This document shows, in pieces, positions 50,777-59,296 of a stretch of DNA of 64,000 nucleotides. Within the stretch, counting starts at the first letter, position 1; every line of letters starts with the position of its first letter. The stretch lies in assembly GCF_914484835.1 (NCBI RefSeq), contig NZ_CAJZAR010000062.1:404144-468143 (forward strand), read 5' to 3'. This DNA is from Paraburkholderia tropica. Its GTDB lineage: Bacteria > Pseudomonadota > Gammaproteobacteria > Burkholderiales > Burkholderiaceae. Position numbers and translations under genes: made by a program. The notes beneath the pieces were generated by a model, which worked only from the letters and a program-made list of their open reading frames with translations, was not told the origin of the DNA and searched no databases.

Positions 50777-52411
50777 ATGGCAGCGAAAGACATCGTATTC
50801 GGCGACATCGCCCGTAGCAAACTCATCGAAGGCGTGAATATTCTCGCCGACGCCGTGAAAGTCACGCTCGGTCCCAAGGGCCGCAACGTCGTGCTCGAAC
50901 GCAGCTTCGGCTCGCCGGTCGTGACGAAGGACGGCGTGTCGGTGGCGAAGGAAGTGGAGCTTGCCGACAAGCTGCAAAACATCGGCGCGCAGATCGTCAA
51001 GGAAGTGGCGTCGAAAACGAGCGACGCCGCCGGCGACGGCACGACCACGGCGACCGTGCTGGCTCAGGCCATCGTGCGCGAAGGCCAGAAGTATGTGGCA
51101 GCCGGACTCAATCCGCTCGATCTGAAACGCGGTATCGACAAGGCCGTGAGCGCCGCGATCGAAGAACTGAAGAAGATCAGCAAGCCGACCACCACGAGCA
51201 AGGAAATTGCGCAGGTCGCGACCATTTCGGCCAACGGCGAGGAATCGATTGGCCAGCGCATTGCGGAAGCGCTCGACCGCGTGGGCAAGGAAGGCGTGAT
51301 CACGGTGGAAGACGGCAAGTCGCTCGACGACGAACTCGATGTGGTCGAAGGCCTGCAATTCGATCGCGGCTATCTTTCGCCGTACTTCATCAATAACGCC
51401 GACAAGCAGATCGCCGAACTCGACAATCCGTTCATCCTCCTGCACGACAAGAAGATTTCGAATATCCGCGATCTGCTGCCGGTGCTCGAACAGGTAGCGA
51501 AGGCCGGACGTCCGCTGCTGCTGATTGCCGAAGACATCGAAGGCGAAGCGCTTGCGACGCTCGTCGTCAACAATATTCGCGGCGTGCTCAAGACGGTGGC
51601 CGTGAAGGCGCCGGGCTTCGGCGATCGCCGCAAGGCGCTGCTCGAAGATATCGCGATTCTCACGGGCGGCCAGGTGATCGCCGAGGAAACCGGGCTGGGA
51701 CTCGACAAGGCGACGCTTGCCGAACTCGGTCAGGCCAAGCGCGTGGAGATCGGCAAGGAAAGCACGACGGTGATCGATGGCGCGGGTCAGGCTGCTGCGA
51801 TCGAGGCGCGCGTGAAGCAGATTCGCGTGCAGATCGAAGAAGCGACGTCGGACTACGATCGCGAGAAACTGCAGGAACGCGTGGCGAAACTCGCGGGCGG
51901 TGTCGCCGTGATCAAGGTCGGCGGCGCGACCGAAATCGAAGTGAAGGAAAAGAAGGATCGTGTCGACGACGCGTTGCACGCGACGCGCGCGGCGGTGGAA
52001 GAGGGCATCGTGCCGGGCGGCGGCGTGGCGCTGATTCGCGTGCGTCAGGCGATTCTCGACCTGAAGGGCAACACGCCCGATCAGACGGCGGGTGTGAAGA
52101 TCGTGCTGCGCGCGCTCGAAGAACCGCTGCGCCAGATCGTGACCAATGCGGGCGACGAGGCGAGCGTGGTGGCGGCGCGCGTTGCAGAAGGCTCGGGCAA
52201 TTTCGGCTACGACGCGGCCACGGGCGAATATGGCGATCTCGTGGAAAAGGGCGTGCTCGATCCGACCAAGGTCACGCGCACGGCGCTGCAAAACGCGGCC
52301 TCGGTGGCCGGCTTGTTGCTGACGACCGATGCGACCGTGCATGAGGCGCCGAAGGCGGCAACTGCGGCTGCGCCGGGTGGCGTGCCTGGCGGCGGCGATC
52401 TGGGTTTCTGA
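50777..52411 (+). CDS. groEL: Chaperonin GroEL lacking the GGM tail (additional copy)
   Basis: This 544-residue protein has all ATPase features: KVTLGPKGRNVVLERSFGSP, the DAAGDGTTTATVLA loop and GGGVALIRV. It is of full length, but its C-terminus ends GGVPGGGDLGF instead of the usual flexible run of GGM repeats that lines the cavity of housekeeping GroEL. That points to a specialised or stress-linked paralogue. It forms an operon with groES and ends at a strong terminator. Client proteins are unknown. Confidence 0.95.
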   Translation: MAAKDIVFGDIARSKLIEGVNILADAVKVTLGPKGRNVVLERSFGSPVVTKDGVSVAKEVELADKLQNIGAQIVKEVASKTSDAAGDGTTTATVLAQAIVREGQKYVAAGLNPLDLKRGIDKAVSAAIEELKKISKPTTTSKEIAQVATISANGEESIGQRIAEALDRVGKEGVITVEDGKSLDDELDVVEGLQFDRGYLSPYFINNADKQIAELDNPFILLHDKKISNIRDLLPVLEQVAKAGRPLLLIAEDIEGEALATLVVNNIRGVLKTVAVKAPGFGDRRKALLEDIAILTGGQVIAEETGLGLDKATLAELGQAKRVEIGKESTTVIDGAGQAAAIEARVKQIRVQIEEATSDYDREKLQERVAKLAGGVAVIKVGGATEIEVKEKKDRVDDALHATRAAVEEGIVPGGGVALIRVRQAILDLKGNTPDQTAGVKIVLRALEEPLRQIVTNAGDEASVVAARVAEGSGNFGYDAATGEYGDLVEKGVLDPTKVTRTALQNAASVAGLLLTTDATVHEAPKAATAAAPGGVPGGGDLGF

Positions 52412-52474
52412 TCGCTGACGACTCGCGCGAATTTTTCGCGCGTAGCGGCGAAGCTGCGAAGCCGCAAAGCAAAA

Positions 52475-52502
52475 GGCCACGGTGAAGACCGTGGCCTTTT
52501 TT
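52475..52502 (+). terminator. Intrinsic terminator after groEL
   Basis: GGCCACGG and its exact complement CCGTGGCC around a 6-base loop are followed by six Ts, and an A-run precedes the stem. It ends the groESL transcript. Confidence 0.92.
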
Positions 52503-52526
52503 ATCGTGGCGATCGGCGTGGCTCGT

Positions 52527-52777
52527 TCAGCCAGGCGCGACTTGTTCCCGCCGCGCGATGTACGCATCGCCCCATTGTTTCATCGATTCATCGCTTCGAG
52601 CACCGGCGCGAGCGTTCTGCCGAACCCGGTCAGCGAGTACTCGACACTCGGCGGCACTTCGGCGAAAACCTCGCGGATCGCGATGCCGTGCGCTTCGAGT
52701 TCCCGAAGCTGAACTGGCGAGCGCCGTGCCAACGCATCGCGCTTAATGCCACTATCAAGTACCTGAAATATCGGCAA
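52527..52777 (-). pseudogene. Broken HxlR-family regulator gene, 3' part only
   Basis: On the reverse strand the sequence from about 52720 down reads LRELEAHGIAIREVFAEVPP and VEYSLTGFGRTL, the wing and C-terminal helix of HxlR regulators. The frame then hits a TGA after EAMNR. One frame over it continues KQWGDAYIARREQVAPG and stops at 52527. The break coincides with a near-duplication, GATGAATC next to GATGAAAC, so an 8-bp insertion can explain it. The recognition-helix region is absent or unrecognisable upstream. The gene is dead. It lies in the 537-base gap between groEL and the first of two porin genes. Confidence 0.75.
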
Positions 52778-52795
52778 TTCCGCGCGACTCGCGCG

Positions 52796-52860
52796 TTAAC
52801 CATTCACTCAATCGAGCGGCAGCTTTTCTCAATCGGCCCGCCGCGCCGCGCTGGCAGAAT
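52796..52860 (+). promoter_or_regulatory. Shared 65-bp promoter element, copy A (porin)
   Basis: TTAACCATT, TCAA, TTTTCTCAAT and GGCAGAAT occur in this order at offsets 1, 13, 29 and 58. The same boxes at identical offsets occur at 54220 and 58009. CAGAAT is a plausible -10 box 16 bases after a weak -35 (TCGGCC). A LysR activator upstream of a poor -35 is the simplest reading. Confidence 0.7.
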
Positions 52861-52948
52861 CCTCACACAAACGGAGACAACGCAATGCATCGCCGACGCA
52901 CGTCGCGCGATGGATCGCGTGCACTATTACATGAGGATAAAGACGGCC

Positions 52949-54073
52949 ATGAGGTACAGGTCCGCAATGTTTATCTGCGCGTCGCTTATTTGCGCCTCGC
53001 CGGTGTGGGCGACGGAAACGCCGCCCTGGGTGCTGGGCGGCGAGAATACCGTCACGCTATATGGCTCGGTCGACGAAGGCGTCGAATACATCACCGGGCA
53101 GGCGGTCGGCAAGGGCACGGGCAGCAGCCTGCGAACCGGCTGGGGAACGGACACCTCGTTCTTCGGCCTGCGCGGCAATGAAGCGCTGGGCGGCAATCTG
53201 CGCGTGATCTGGGACCTCGAAGGCGGCTTTCAGGCGAGCAACGGTACAGCGAGCCAGGGCGGACGACTGTTCGGGCGGCAATCCTATGTGGGCGTGGCGG
53301 GCGATTTCGGCAGCCTCACATTCGGCCGCCAATACACGATGCGCGCTTACGCGATCAAGCCGATCAATCCCTTTGGTTTTGGCGCGCAAGGTCTGACCAC
53401 GCTCGATAACGGCATTGCGAATCCGCGTGCCGATAATTCGATCAGCTATCGCTACCATATCGACGGCTTTGAAACCGGTGTGAACTATAGCTTTGGCCGC
53501 GATGCCGTCGATGGCGACAGCGTGGTCGCCACCAATTGCCCCGGTGAGACGTCGCCATCGAATGAATGCCGCGAGTGGTCCGCGCTGCTGAAATACGAAA
53601 GCCGGATCTGGGGTGTCGTGAGCGCTTACGAGCGCAATTACGGCGGCACTTCCGCAACGTGGGGCGGACTCACTTCGCCAAAACTCACCGATAGCCGTTT
53701 CATTCTGGGCGCGTATTTCAATGTGCGCAGCGCGCGATTCGGCGCGGGCTGGATCCGGCGCGACGACGAAGGCATTGCCACGCCGAAAAGCAATCTCGTC
53801 TGGGTGACGGGCACCGTGCCGGTGAGTCCGGCGCTCTCGTTCGATAGTGAAGTCGCGGAACTCAAATACGATCATTCGCCCAATAAGGCAGTGATATTCG
53901 TATTGCGCGCGGTCTATTCGCTATCGAGAAACACGGCGCTTTATGTGACGGGCGAGCACATCAAGAATAGCGGCGAGCTGGCGTTGTCGGCCAGCACTAT
54001 CATTCCCGTCGTGGGACCGCCCGAAGGCGGCTCGCAAACCTCGGTGATCGCGGGGATCCGGCATCGGTTCTGA
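52949..54073 (+). CDS. Outer-membrane porin of the Gram-negative porin 4 family, first of two
   Basis: The protein is 374 residues from the ATG at 52949, which lies in a segment matching the start of the next porin (ATGAGGTACAGGTCCGCAAT against ATGAAGTGCAGATCCGCAAT). The signal peptide ends near SPVWA. NTVTLYGSVDEGVEYITGQ and the C-terminal SVIAGIRHRF mark a 16-strand porin. The best Shine-Dalgarno (GGAGACA at 52873) is 70 bases away and serves an out-of-frame ATG at 52885; a weaker AGGA lies 11 bases upstream of the real start. It is strongly similar to the product of 54395-55534. Confidence 0.9.
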   Translation: MRYRSAMFICASLICASPVWATETPPWVLGGENTVTLYGSVDEGVEYITGQAVGKGTGSSLRTGWGTDTSFFGLRGNEALGGNLRVIWDLEGGFQASNGTASQGGRLFGRQSYVGVAGDFGSLTFGRQYTMRAYAIKPINPFGFGAQGLTTLDNGIANPRADNSISYRYHIDGFETGVNYSFGRDAVDGDSVVATNCPGETSPSNECREWSALLKYESRIWGVVSAYERNYGGTSATWGGLTSPKLTDSRFILGAYFNVRSARFGAGWIRRDDEGIATPKSNLVWVTGTVPVSPALSFDSEVAELKYDHSPNKAVIFVLRAVYSLSRNTALYVTGEHIKNSGELALSASTIIPVVGPPEGGSQTSVIAGIRHRF

Positions 54074-54116
54074 TTGCCGGGCCGCGCAATTCCATTCACG
54101 ATTTATCCGCGACGCA

Positions 54117-54170
54117 CGCGCGCCCGGACCCACAGCGAGCACGATCGTTCGCTATGGGTTCGGGCGCGCG
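54117..54170 (+). terminator. Long hairpin after first porin gene
   Basis: Two 22-base arms (54117-54138 and 54149-54170) pair at 20 positions around a 10-base loop, followed by a T-rich stretch. It is the largest hairpin seen in the window and separates the two porin genes. The 321-base gap also holds copy B of the shared promoter element. Confidence 0.7.
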
Positions 54171-54219
54171 GCGTTGTCTTTCCATTTCTGATTTGCGGTT
54201 GAGGAATCCGGCACGACCC

Positions 54220-54284
54220 TTAACCATTTGGTCAAACGGGTTGCCATTTTTCTCAATGGACCTGTGGCGCTGCACAGGCAGAAT
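54220..54284 (+). promoter_or_regulatory. Shared 65-bp promoter element, copy B (porin)
   Basis: The same boxes appear at the same offsets as copies A and C. Here the first box extends to TTAACCATTTGGTCAA, an inverted repeat with one mismatch, a likely LysR primary site. TGGACC and CAGAAT with 16 bases between them are the probable core promoter. Confidence 0.72.
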
Positions 54285-54394
54285 TTCAGTGCGTTACAAA
54301 CAACGCGATTACATGAGTCACGCCGGAGCGGAGTACGCGCCCCGGTCAGCCGCAAAGGCCAACGATGACTCGAATATTGGAGACAGCGACGATC

Positions 54395-55534
54395 ATGAAG
54401 TGCAGATCCGCAATGTGCGCGGGCGCGGCGTTCATAAGCATGACGCCCGTTTGCTCATGGGCCGATGGCGGTAACGCGGCCCAGTTTCAACCGTTTGGCA
54501 CCAGCTCGGTCACGATGTACGGCCTGCTCGATCAGGGCATTGAATACGTCAACAACGTGGCGAAGGGCAAGAACGCCACCACCAGCGCGGTTCGTGTAGG
54601 AGACGGCACCGCCACCTCGTATTTCGGCATTCGCGGCAACGAGGATCTCGGCGGCGGCACGCGCGCCATTTTCGATTTGCAGGGCGGCTTCCAGCCGAAT
54701 AACGGCGCGTCGCGTCAGGGCGGCCGCCTGTTCGGACGGCAATCCTATGTGGGTCTCGACGGTCCGTTCGGGCGCATTACGTTCGGCCGCCAATACACGA
54801 TGCGATTCTTCGCGACCTCGTTTATCAATCCGTTCGGCACGGGCGCACAGGGCCTCACCACGCTCGATAACGGCATCGCCAATGCACGTGCCGACAATTC
54901 CGTGAGCTACCGATTTTTCGCCGGTGCGCTCGAAGGCGGCGTGAATTACAGCTTTGGCCGCGATGCCGTGGCGGGCAATAGTTCGGTCGCCACGAATTGC
55001 CCCGGCGAGACCTCGCCGTCGAATCAATGCCGCGAATATTCGGCGATGATGAAATACGACGGCGGTTATTGGGGCGTGGCCAGTTCATACGAACGCAATT
55101 ACGGCGGCACCTCGGCGACGTGGGGCGGGTTGACGTCGCCGAAACTCACGGACAGCCGATTTACGCTGGGCGGCTATTTCAAGTTCAAGGGCGCGAAGTT
55201 CGGCGTAGGCTGGATTCGCCGCGACGACGAAGGCATTGCAACGCCCAAGAGCAATCTGTTCTGGGTGACCGGCACGGTGCCCGTGACGCCGTTCTTTTAC
55301 GTCGACGGCATGGTCGCGCATCTCAACTACGATCACTCCGATAACAAGGCGCTGGTCTTCGTGCTGCGCGGCGAATATCTGCTGTCTAAGGCCACGTTCT
55401 TATACGTGACCGCCGAGCATATTCACAACGACGGCACGCTCGCACTTCCCGCTACCACCATTACTCCGACGGCTACGCCGCCGGTCGGCGGTTCGCAGCT
55501 TTCCGTGATCGCCGGCATTCGCCACACGTTCTAA
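54395..55534 (+). CDS. Outer-membrane porin of the Gram-negative porin 4 family, second of two
   Basis: The protein is 379 residues from the ATG at 54395, with GGAGACA upstream; an ATG at 54365 is in frame with its own possible site. The signal peptide ends near VCSWA. SSVTMYGLLDQGIEYVNN and the C-terminal SVIAGIRHTF define the family. It shares long stretches with the upstream porin, such as NYGGTSATWGGLTSPKLTDS, so the two are tandem paralogues. Its promoter element also occurs before the Bug receptor gene, pointing to a role in uptake of the same compound. Confidence 0.92.
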   Translation: MKCRSAMCAGAAFISMTPVCSWADGGNAAQFQPFGTSSVTMYGLLDQGIEYVNNVAKGKNATTSAVRVGDGTATSYFGIRGNEDLGGGTRAIFDLQGGFQPNNGASRQGGRLFGRQSYVGLDGPFGRITFGRQYTMRFFATSFINPFGTGAQGLTTLDNGIANARADNSVSYRFFAGALEGGVNYSFGRDAVAGNSSVATNCPGETSPSNQCREYSAMMKYDGGYWGVASSYERNYGGTSATWGGLTSPKLTDSRFTLGGYFKFKGAKFGVGWIRRDDEGIATPKSNLFWVTGTVPVTPFFYVDGMVAHLNYDHSDNKALVFVLRGEYLLSKATFLYVTAEHIHNDGTLALPATTITPTATPPVGGSQLSVIAGIRHTF

Positions 55535-55553
55535 ACGCGATCTAAACGCGATC

Positions 55554-55589
55554 AGCCCGGAGACCGAATATTCACGCTGTCTCCGGGCT
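55554..55589. terminator. Hairpin between convergent porin and binding-protein genes
   Basis: A perfect 11-bp stem (AGCCCGGAGAC and complement) has a 14-base loop. It lies between the ends of two convergent genes and probably terminates both. Just before it, CTAAACGCGAT is repeated in tandem with the porin stop codon in the first copy. Confidence 0.65.
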
Positions 55590-55609
55590 CATGATTCATG
55601 CCCCAGCAT

Positions 55610-56626
55610 TCAGGCGATCAGTTTCGCCGCTGCGTGCGCCGCCGACATATCGGCGACTTCCGCGAAAGGCTGTTTGCGATCGAGGCTGCCGAGGCCGATA
55701 TACATGTCCTGCAGATAAGCGATATCGGCATGCGTCAGAGAAAGATCCCTGGAATAGGGCCGCTCTGTTTCATTGAATTGCCAGATGGCCTGCGCCGACG
55801 CTGCATCGAAGCGTTTTTGCGCGTGCTTGCGCGCGGCGAAAAACGCGTCGCGGGAATCCGGCGACATCAGATAGTCGTAGAGCGCGCCATATGCCGCCAT
55901 CACGGCGACGAGGTCGTCATGCTTGTCGCGAATCGCCTCATCGGAGGCATACGCGGTCTGGAAAATGCAATGCGGCAGCGCTTGCCACATATTGCCGTCG
56001 TTGATGACCACGAGTCCGTCCCGATCGTTCAAATGCGAAATGCTCGAACAACTCGCGTCGACCTCGCCTTTCACCACCGCTTCATGGCATTGATCGTTGC
56101 TGCCTTTATCGACAAAGCGAATTTGCGAGGCGTCGACGCCGCGTTCCTTCAACAGCTGCAACATCAGCGAATGCAGCAATCCATTCGCGGGGCCGACCGC
56201 GACCGTTTTGTGTTTGAGATCCGAAAGCGTTTTCGCGCCATCGGGTCGCGCGAAAACCGTGAGCGCGCATCGCTTCATGCCCGCGCCGACAATCTTCACG
56301 TTCGCGCCTTGTGTGATGCGCGAAAGCACCAGGTTATAGCCTGACACCATGCAGACGTCGCCCGCGTCCGCGGCAATCGCGTCGAATGGACCCTTTACGC
56401 CGGGAAACTCGACGATCTGCGCATTCACGCCGAAGCGTTTGAAAAAACCGAGTTCGTCCATTAACGCGTTGAGCGTCGCATTTTCCAGCCCGGGATTGCT
56501 GACGATGCGAATCGGCGCGCCCGCGCCGCGCGCGAGAAAGGGCGTGACCAGGCCGCTCGCCGCCACGCTTGCGCCCAGCAGGCCCACGCCGCGCAGAAAG
56601 CGCCGGCGGCTGAATGAGTGCGTCAT
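55610..56626 (-). CDS. NMT1/THI5-like periplasmic binding protein with Tat signal
   Basis: The protein is 338 residues from the ATG at 56626, with GGAGA upstream; the frame runs on but the extra N-terminus is repetitive. SRRRFLRGVGLLGASVAASG is a Tat-type signal peptide. The mature domain has the NMT1 fold: FFKRFGVNAQIVEFPGVKGP, the KTVAVGPANGLLHSLM substrate loop and GSNDQCHEAVVKGEVDASC. Relatives bind sulfonates, pyrimidines or aromatic acids. No ABC permease or ATPase follows. It is divergent from a LysR gene and may belong to the same regulon. Confidence 0.88.
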   Translation of the reverse strand: MTHSFSRRRFLRGVGLLGASVAASGLVTPFLARGAGAPIRIVSNPGLENATLNALMDELGFFKRFGVNAQIVEFPGVKGPFDAIAADAGDVCMVSGYNLVLSRITQGANVKIVGAGMKRCALTVFARPDGAKTLSDLKHKTVAVGPANGLLHSLMLQLLKERGVDASQIRFVDKGSNDQCHEAVVKGEVDASCSSISHLNDRDGLVVINDGNMWQALPHCIFQTAYASDEAIRDKHDDLVAVMAAYGALYDYLMSPDSRDAFFAARKHAQKRFDAASAQAIWQFNETERPYSRDLSLTHADIAYLQDMYIGLGSLDRKQPFAEVADMSAAHAAAKLIA

Positions 56627-56956
56627 CGGGTGTCTCCGCATGCCGGGCGAGCCGGCGCGCTGTTGTTGTGATGCGTTGTCGTGATTCGGTGTCGTAATGC
56701 GTCGTCGTAATACGTCGTCGCAATTCGGTGCATCGAATTCGCCAGGGATAACCCTTGCGATTCGCGCGCGCGTCGTTGCGCGTGGTGATTGCGCGATCGC
56801 GCAAAGCCCCGCTGGGCGCGCGTTTAACGCGTGTGGACGTGGCTGCGCCCAAGGCAGCGCCACGCGCAGCGTGATCGTGCCAGCGAACTGTCCCCCGAGG
56901 CAATTGAGTAAAATGGCCAGAGACTTAACGAAATCGTAAAACCGGCAGGGGGAGAC
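56627..56956. promoter_or_regulatory. Divergent intergenic region with short repeats and a partial LysR element
   Basis: The 330 bases between the divergent binding-protein and LysR genes hold no gene. From about 56673 to 56735 there are four imperfect 13-16-base repeats built on CGTCGTCGTAAT. Near the LysR gene, on the reverse strand, TTTTACTCAAT (56913-56903) and TGGCACGAT recall two boxes of the shared 65-bp element, but with different spacing and no matching first box. This may be the LysR autoregulatory site. Confidence 0.45.
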
Positions 56957-57907
56957 TTGTCAGAGCTTGACTGGTACTTGCAGATCAACCTGAAGGCGCG
57001 GCATTTGCATCTTCTGGTGGCGATCGATACGTACCGAAACCTGACCCAGGTGGCCGATGTCACGCACGTGACGGTGCCCGCGGTGTCGAAGGCATTGGCG
57101 GAACTCGAAAAAGGAATGGGCCTGACGCTGTTTTCGCGCACGGCGCAAGGCCTCATGCCGACGCCGTATGGCGAATGCCTGATTCGTCACGCGCGCGACA
57201 TGCTGACGATCCTGCATCAAGCGCGCGACGAATTGAAGGCCTTGAGCTCGGGCGCCGAGGGCAAGGTGCATATCGGCATGCTGCCCGCTTCGGCGTCGGT
57301 GCTGCTGCCGCAAGCGCTGAGCCTGCTCAAGCAGCGCTCGCCGGGCACCAATGTGGTGGTGATCGAAGGCACGACCGGTTCGCTGCTGCCCGAACTCTGG
57401 CAAGGCCGGCTCGATCTGGTCGTGGGCCGTCTGCCGCCGCCCGACACGCTCGGCAGTTTCGAAGAGAAAGAATTACTCGAAGATCCGGTCACGCTCGTAA
57501 CGGGCCGGCATCATCCGCTCGCGCGCAAAAAGAACCTCAAGTGGACCGATCTGCATCCTTATCCTTGGATATTGCCGCCGCCCGGTTCGATATTGCGCGA
57601 TCCGCTCGAACGCGCGCTTGAAGTGCACGGCGTGCCGCTTTCGAATAATTACATCGAAACGCTGTCGATTCACGTCGTGCGCGCGCATTTGCAGGTTTCG
57701 GATTTCATCGCGGTGATGGCCGACACGCCCGCCAACGATCCCGCGCAACCGCTCCATACGCTTCCGTTAAGCCTGCCGCGGCTATTGCGTCCCGCGGGCG
57801 TGTTATGGAATCGTAATCGCGGCCTGACGCCGAGCGCGCAACTCATGGTGTCGTGCCTCGACGAAGCCGCGCAACGCCTCGCCGACAAGAGCCAGTCCGC
57901 GCATTAA
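56957..57907 (+). CDS. LysR-family regulator, first of two close paralogues
   Basis: The protein is 316 residues from a TTG at 56957, preceded closely by AGGGGGAGA. Residues ~10-70 form the LysR winged helix (NLTQVADVTHVTVPAVSKAL, unusually with tandem V-T/H pairs) and the rest a periplasmic-binding-like effector domain (GKVHIGMLPASASVLLPQAL). It is nearly the same as the product of 62944-63924 along its full length. The two flank the Bug receptor, amidohydrolase and TctAB genes, which together with the two porins share a promoter element. It is probably their activator, with an aromatic or carboxylic acid effector. Confidence 0.92.
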   Translation: MSELDWYLQINLKARHLHLLVAIDTYRNLTQVADVTHVTVPAVSKALAELEKGMGLTLFSRTAQGLMPTPYGECLIRHARDMLTILHQARDELKALSSGAEGKVHIGMLPASASVLLPQALSLLKQRSPGTNVVVIEGTTGSLLPELWQGRLDLVVGRLPPPDTLGSFEEKELLEDPVTLVTGRHHPLARKKNLKWTDLHPYPWILPPPGSILRDPLERALEVHGVPLSNNYIETLSIHVVRAHLQVSDFIAVMADTPANDPAQPLHTLPLSLPRLLRPAGVLWNRNRGLTPSAQLMVSCLDEAAQRLADKSQSAH

Positions 57908-58008
57908 GGGGCTTTTTCGCGTGCGTTCCATCTGCCGCCCGCCATTCGCGCGGGCGCGCCTGTGCTGTATTCCGCTTTATTCAGCCTTGTCTTTACCGTT
58001 GCTCTGCC

Positions 58009-58073
58009 TTAACCATTTGCTCAAACCCGGGGCCGATTTTCTCAATTGACCCCTGTCCTGTGGCTGGCAGAAT
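58009..58073 (+). promoter_or_regulatory. Shared 65-bp promoter element, copy C (Bug receptor)
   Basis: All boxes occur at the same offsets as copies A and B. The core here is the best of the three: TTGACC then 16 bases then CAGAAT. The start codon of the Bug receptor is 67 bases downstream, preceded by GGAGACAG as in the second porin. Confidence 0.75.
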
Positions 58074-58140
58074 TTAACGCAGACGACGCGATACCCGCCC
58101 CACGGCAAATCGCGAATTATGACTGGAGACAGGTACGAGC

Positions 58141-59181
58141 ATGAAGTGGATGACCGCAATACGCGCGTGCGCGGCGCTCTTAGGTATTGCCGCGATGGCG
58201 ATTACTGGACCCGCATTTGGCCAGTCGGTCGAAGACTTTTATCACGGCAAGATTCTCACGATTGTCGTCAGCGCCGACGCGGGCACGCCCACCGACATCA
58301 TCGCGCGGCAGTTCGCGCGCTTCTTCGTCAATTACCTTCCTGGCAAGCCTCGCGCGGTGGTGATGAACGTGGTGGGCGCGGGCGGCATGGTGGCCGCCGC
58401 GTCGCTCCAGACCCGGCAGCCGAACGACGGCACGGTGATCGGCTTTCTGCAGCGCAATAACCTTTATATTCCGCTGCTCGATCCGCGCCAGAACCGTTTC
58501 GATCCGCGCAAGGTGCGCTGGCTCGGCAGCCTCAACAAGGTCGAATACTGCATCGTCTCGATGACGCGATCGGGCGTCACCTCGATGAACGATCTCACGC
58601 ACAAGACGATGTATGTGGGCGCGACGGGCTTCGCCAACGAAGACCGCACGCTGCCCGCGCTGCTCGACGAATATGTGGGCGCGAAAATGCGCATCGTGCC
58701 GGGCTATACCGGACGCGGCGAAGTGTATCTGGCGATGCAGCGCGGCGAAGTGGACGGCTGGGCCTCGACGCTCGACGGACTTCAGCAGGGCGAACCCGTG
58801 CGCATGCTCGCAAACGGCAAGATGAAAGTGCTGCTGCATCTGGGCTGGACCAGTCCTGCGCCGTTCGCGGATGCGCCCAATCTGAGCAGCTATATCACCG
58901 ATCCCAATGTGAAGGCGCTGTTCAATCTGTTCCTGATGCCCTTCGACGCGGGGCGGCCCATCGCGGTGCCGGAAGGCGTGCCGCAAGACCGTTTGAATGC
59001 GTTGCGCACGGCCTTCGCCAAAACGATCGCGGACCCGGATTTTATCGACGCGATGAAGAAGTCCGGCTATCCGATCGATCCGATCGACGGCAAAGCGGTG
59101 GAGCAGATCGTCAGCAAGCTCTACGCCACGCCCGCGCCGCAAATCGAAAGCGCACGCAAGCTGATTTTCAGCGCCCATTAA
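58141..59181 (+). CDS. Bug/TctC-family periplasmic binding protein of a tripartite transporter
   Basis: This 346-residue protein has a signal peptide to about residue 28 (GPAFGQ) and the Bug fold. DFYHGKILTIVVSADAGTPT and the ligand loop NVVGAGGMVAAASLQ are the two parts that hold a carboxylate. It should capture a dicarboxylate or aromatic acid for the TctAB permease at 60269. GGAGACAGG lies upstream of the ATG and the shared promoter element upstream of that. It heads the operon with the amidohydrolase. Confidence 0.9.
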   Translation: MKWMTAIRACAALLGIAAMAITGPAFGQSVEDFYHGKILTIVVSADAGTPTDIIARQFARFFVNYLPGKPRAVVMNVVGAGGMVAAASLQTRQPNDGTVIGFLQRNNLYIPLLDPRQNRFDPRKVRWLGSLNKVEYCIVSMTRSGVTSMNDLTHKTMYVGATGFANEDRTLPALLDEYVGAKMRIVPGYTGRGEVYLAMQRGEVDGWASTLDGLQQGEPVRMLANGKMKVLLHLGWTSPAPFADAPNLSSYITDPNVKALFNLFLMPFDAGRPIAVPEGVPQDRLNALRTAFAKTIADPDFIDAMKKSGYPIDPIDGKAVEQIVSKLYATPAPQIESARKLIFSAH

Positions 59182-59296
59182 TCGCAGCACCGCCGCGCGC
59201 GTGATGCACGGCGCGCGGCCGTGATCCGAATTCCAGATCGCGCACGTCATGAGCCTCAAGAGGTGAATGACCGTCAATCACCGAGAGGTAAATCGC

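Noticed and set aside
50648..52567. Very long reverse-strand open frame across groEL
   Set aside because: It is a mirror of a conserved gene in GC-rich DNA; its translation is rich in Arg/His/Ala with no domain. The same applies to long reverse frames at 1316-2854, 10898-12391, 44255-46456 and 60575-62482.
52852..52860. Sigma-54 promoter at the GGCAGAAT box of the shared element
   Set aside because: GGCAG resembles a -24 box but no GC-containing -12 box follows at the required distance in any of the three copies.
52885..53181. A separate 98-codon gene overlapping the first porin
   Set aside because: Its product is a frame-shifted reading of the porin start, rich in Arg and Gly, with no family features; only its ribosome site is notable.
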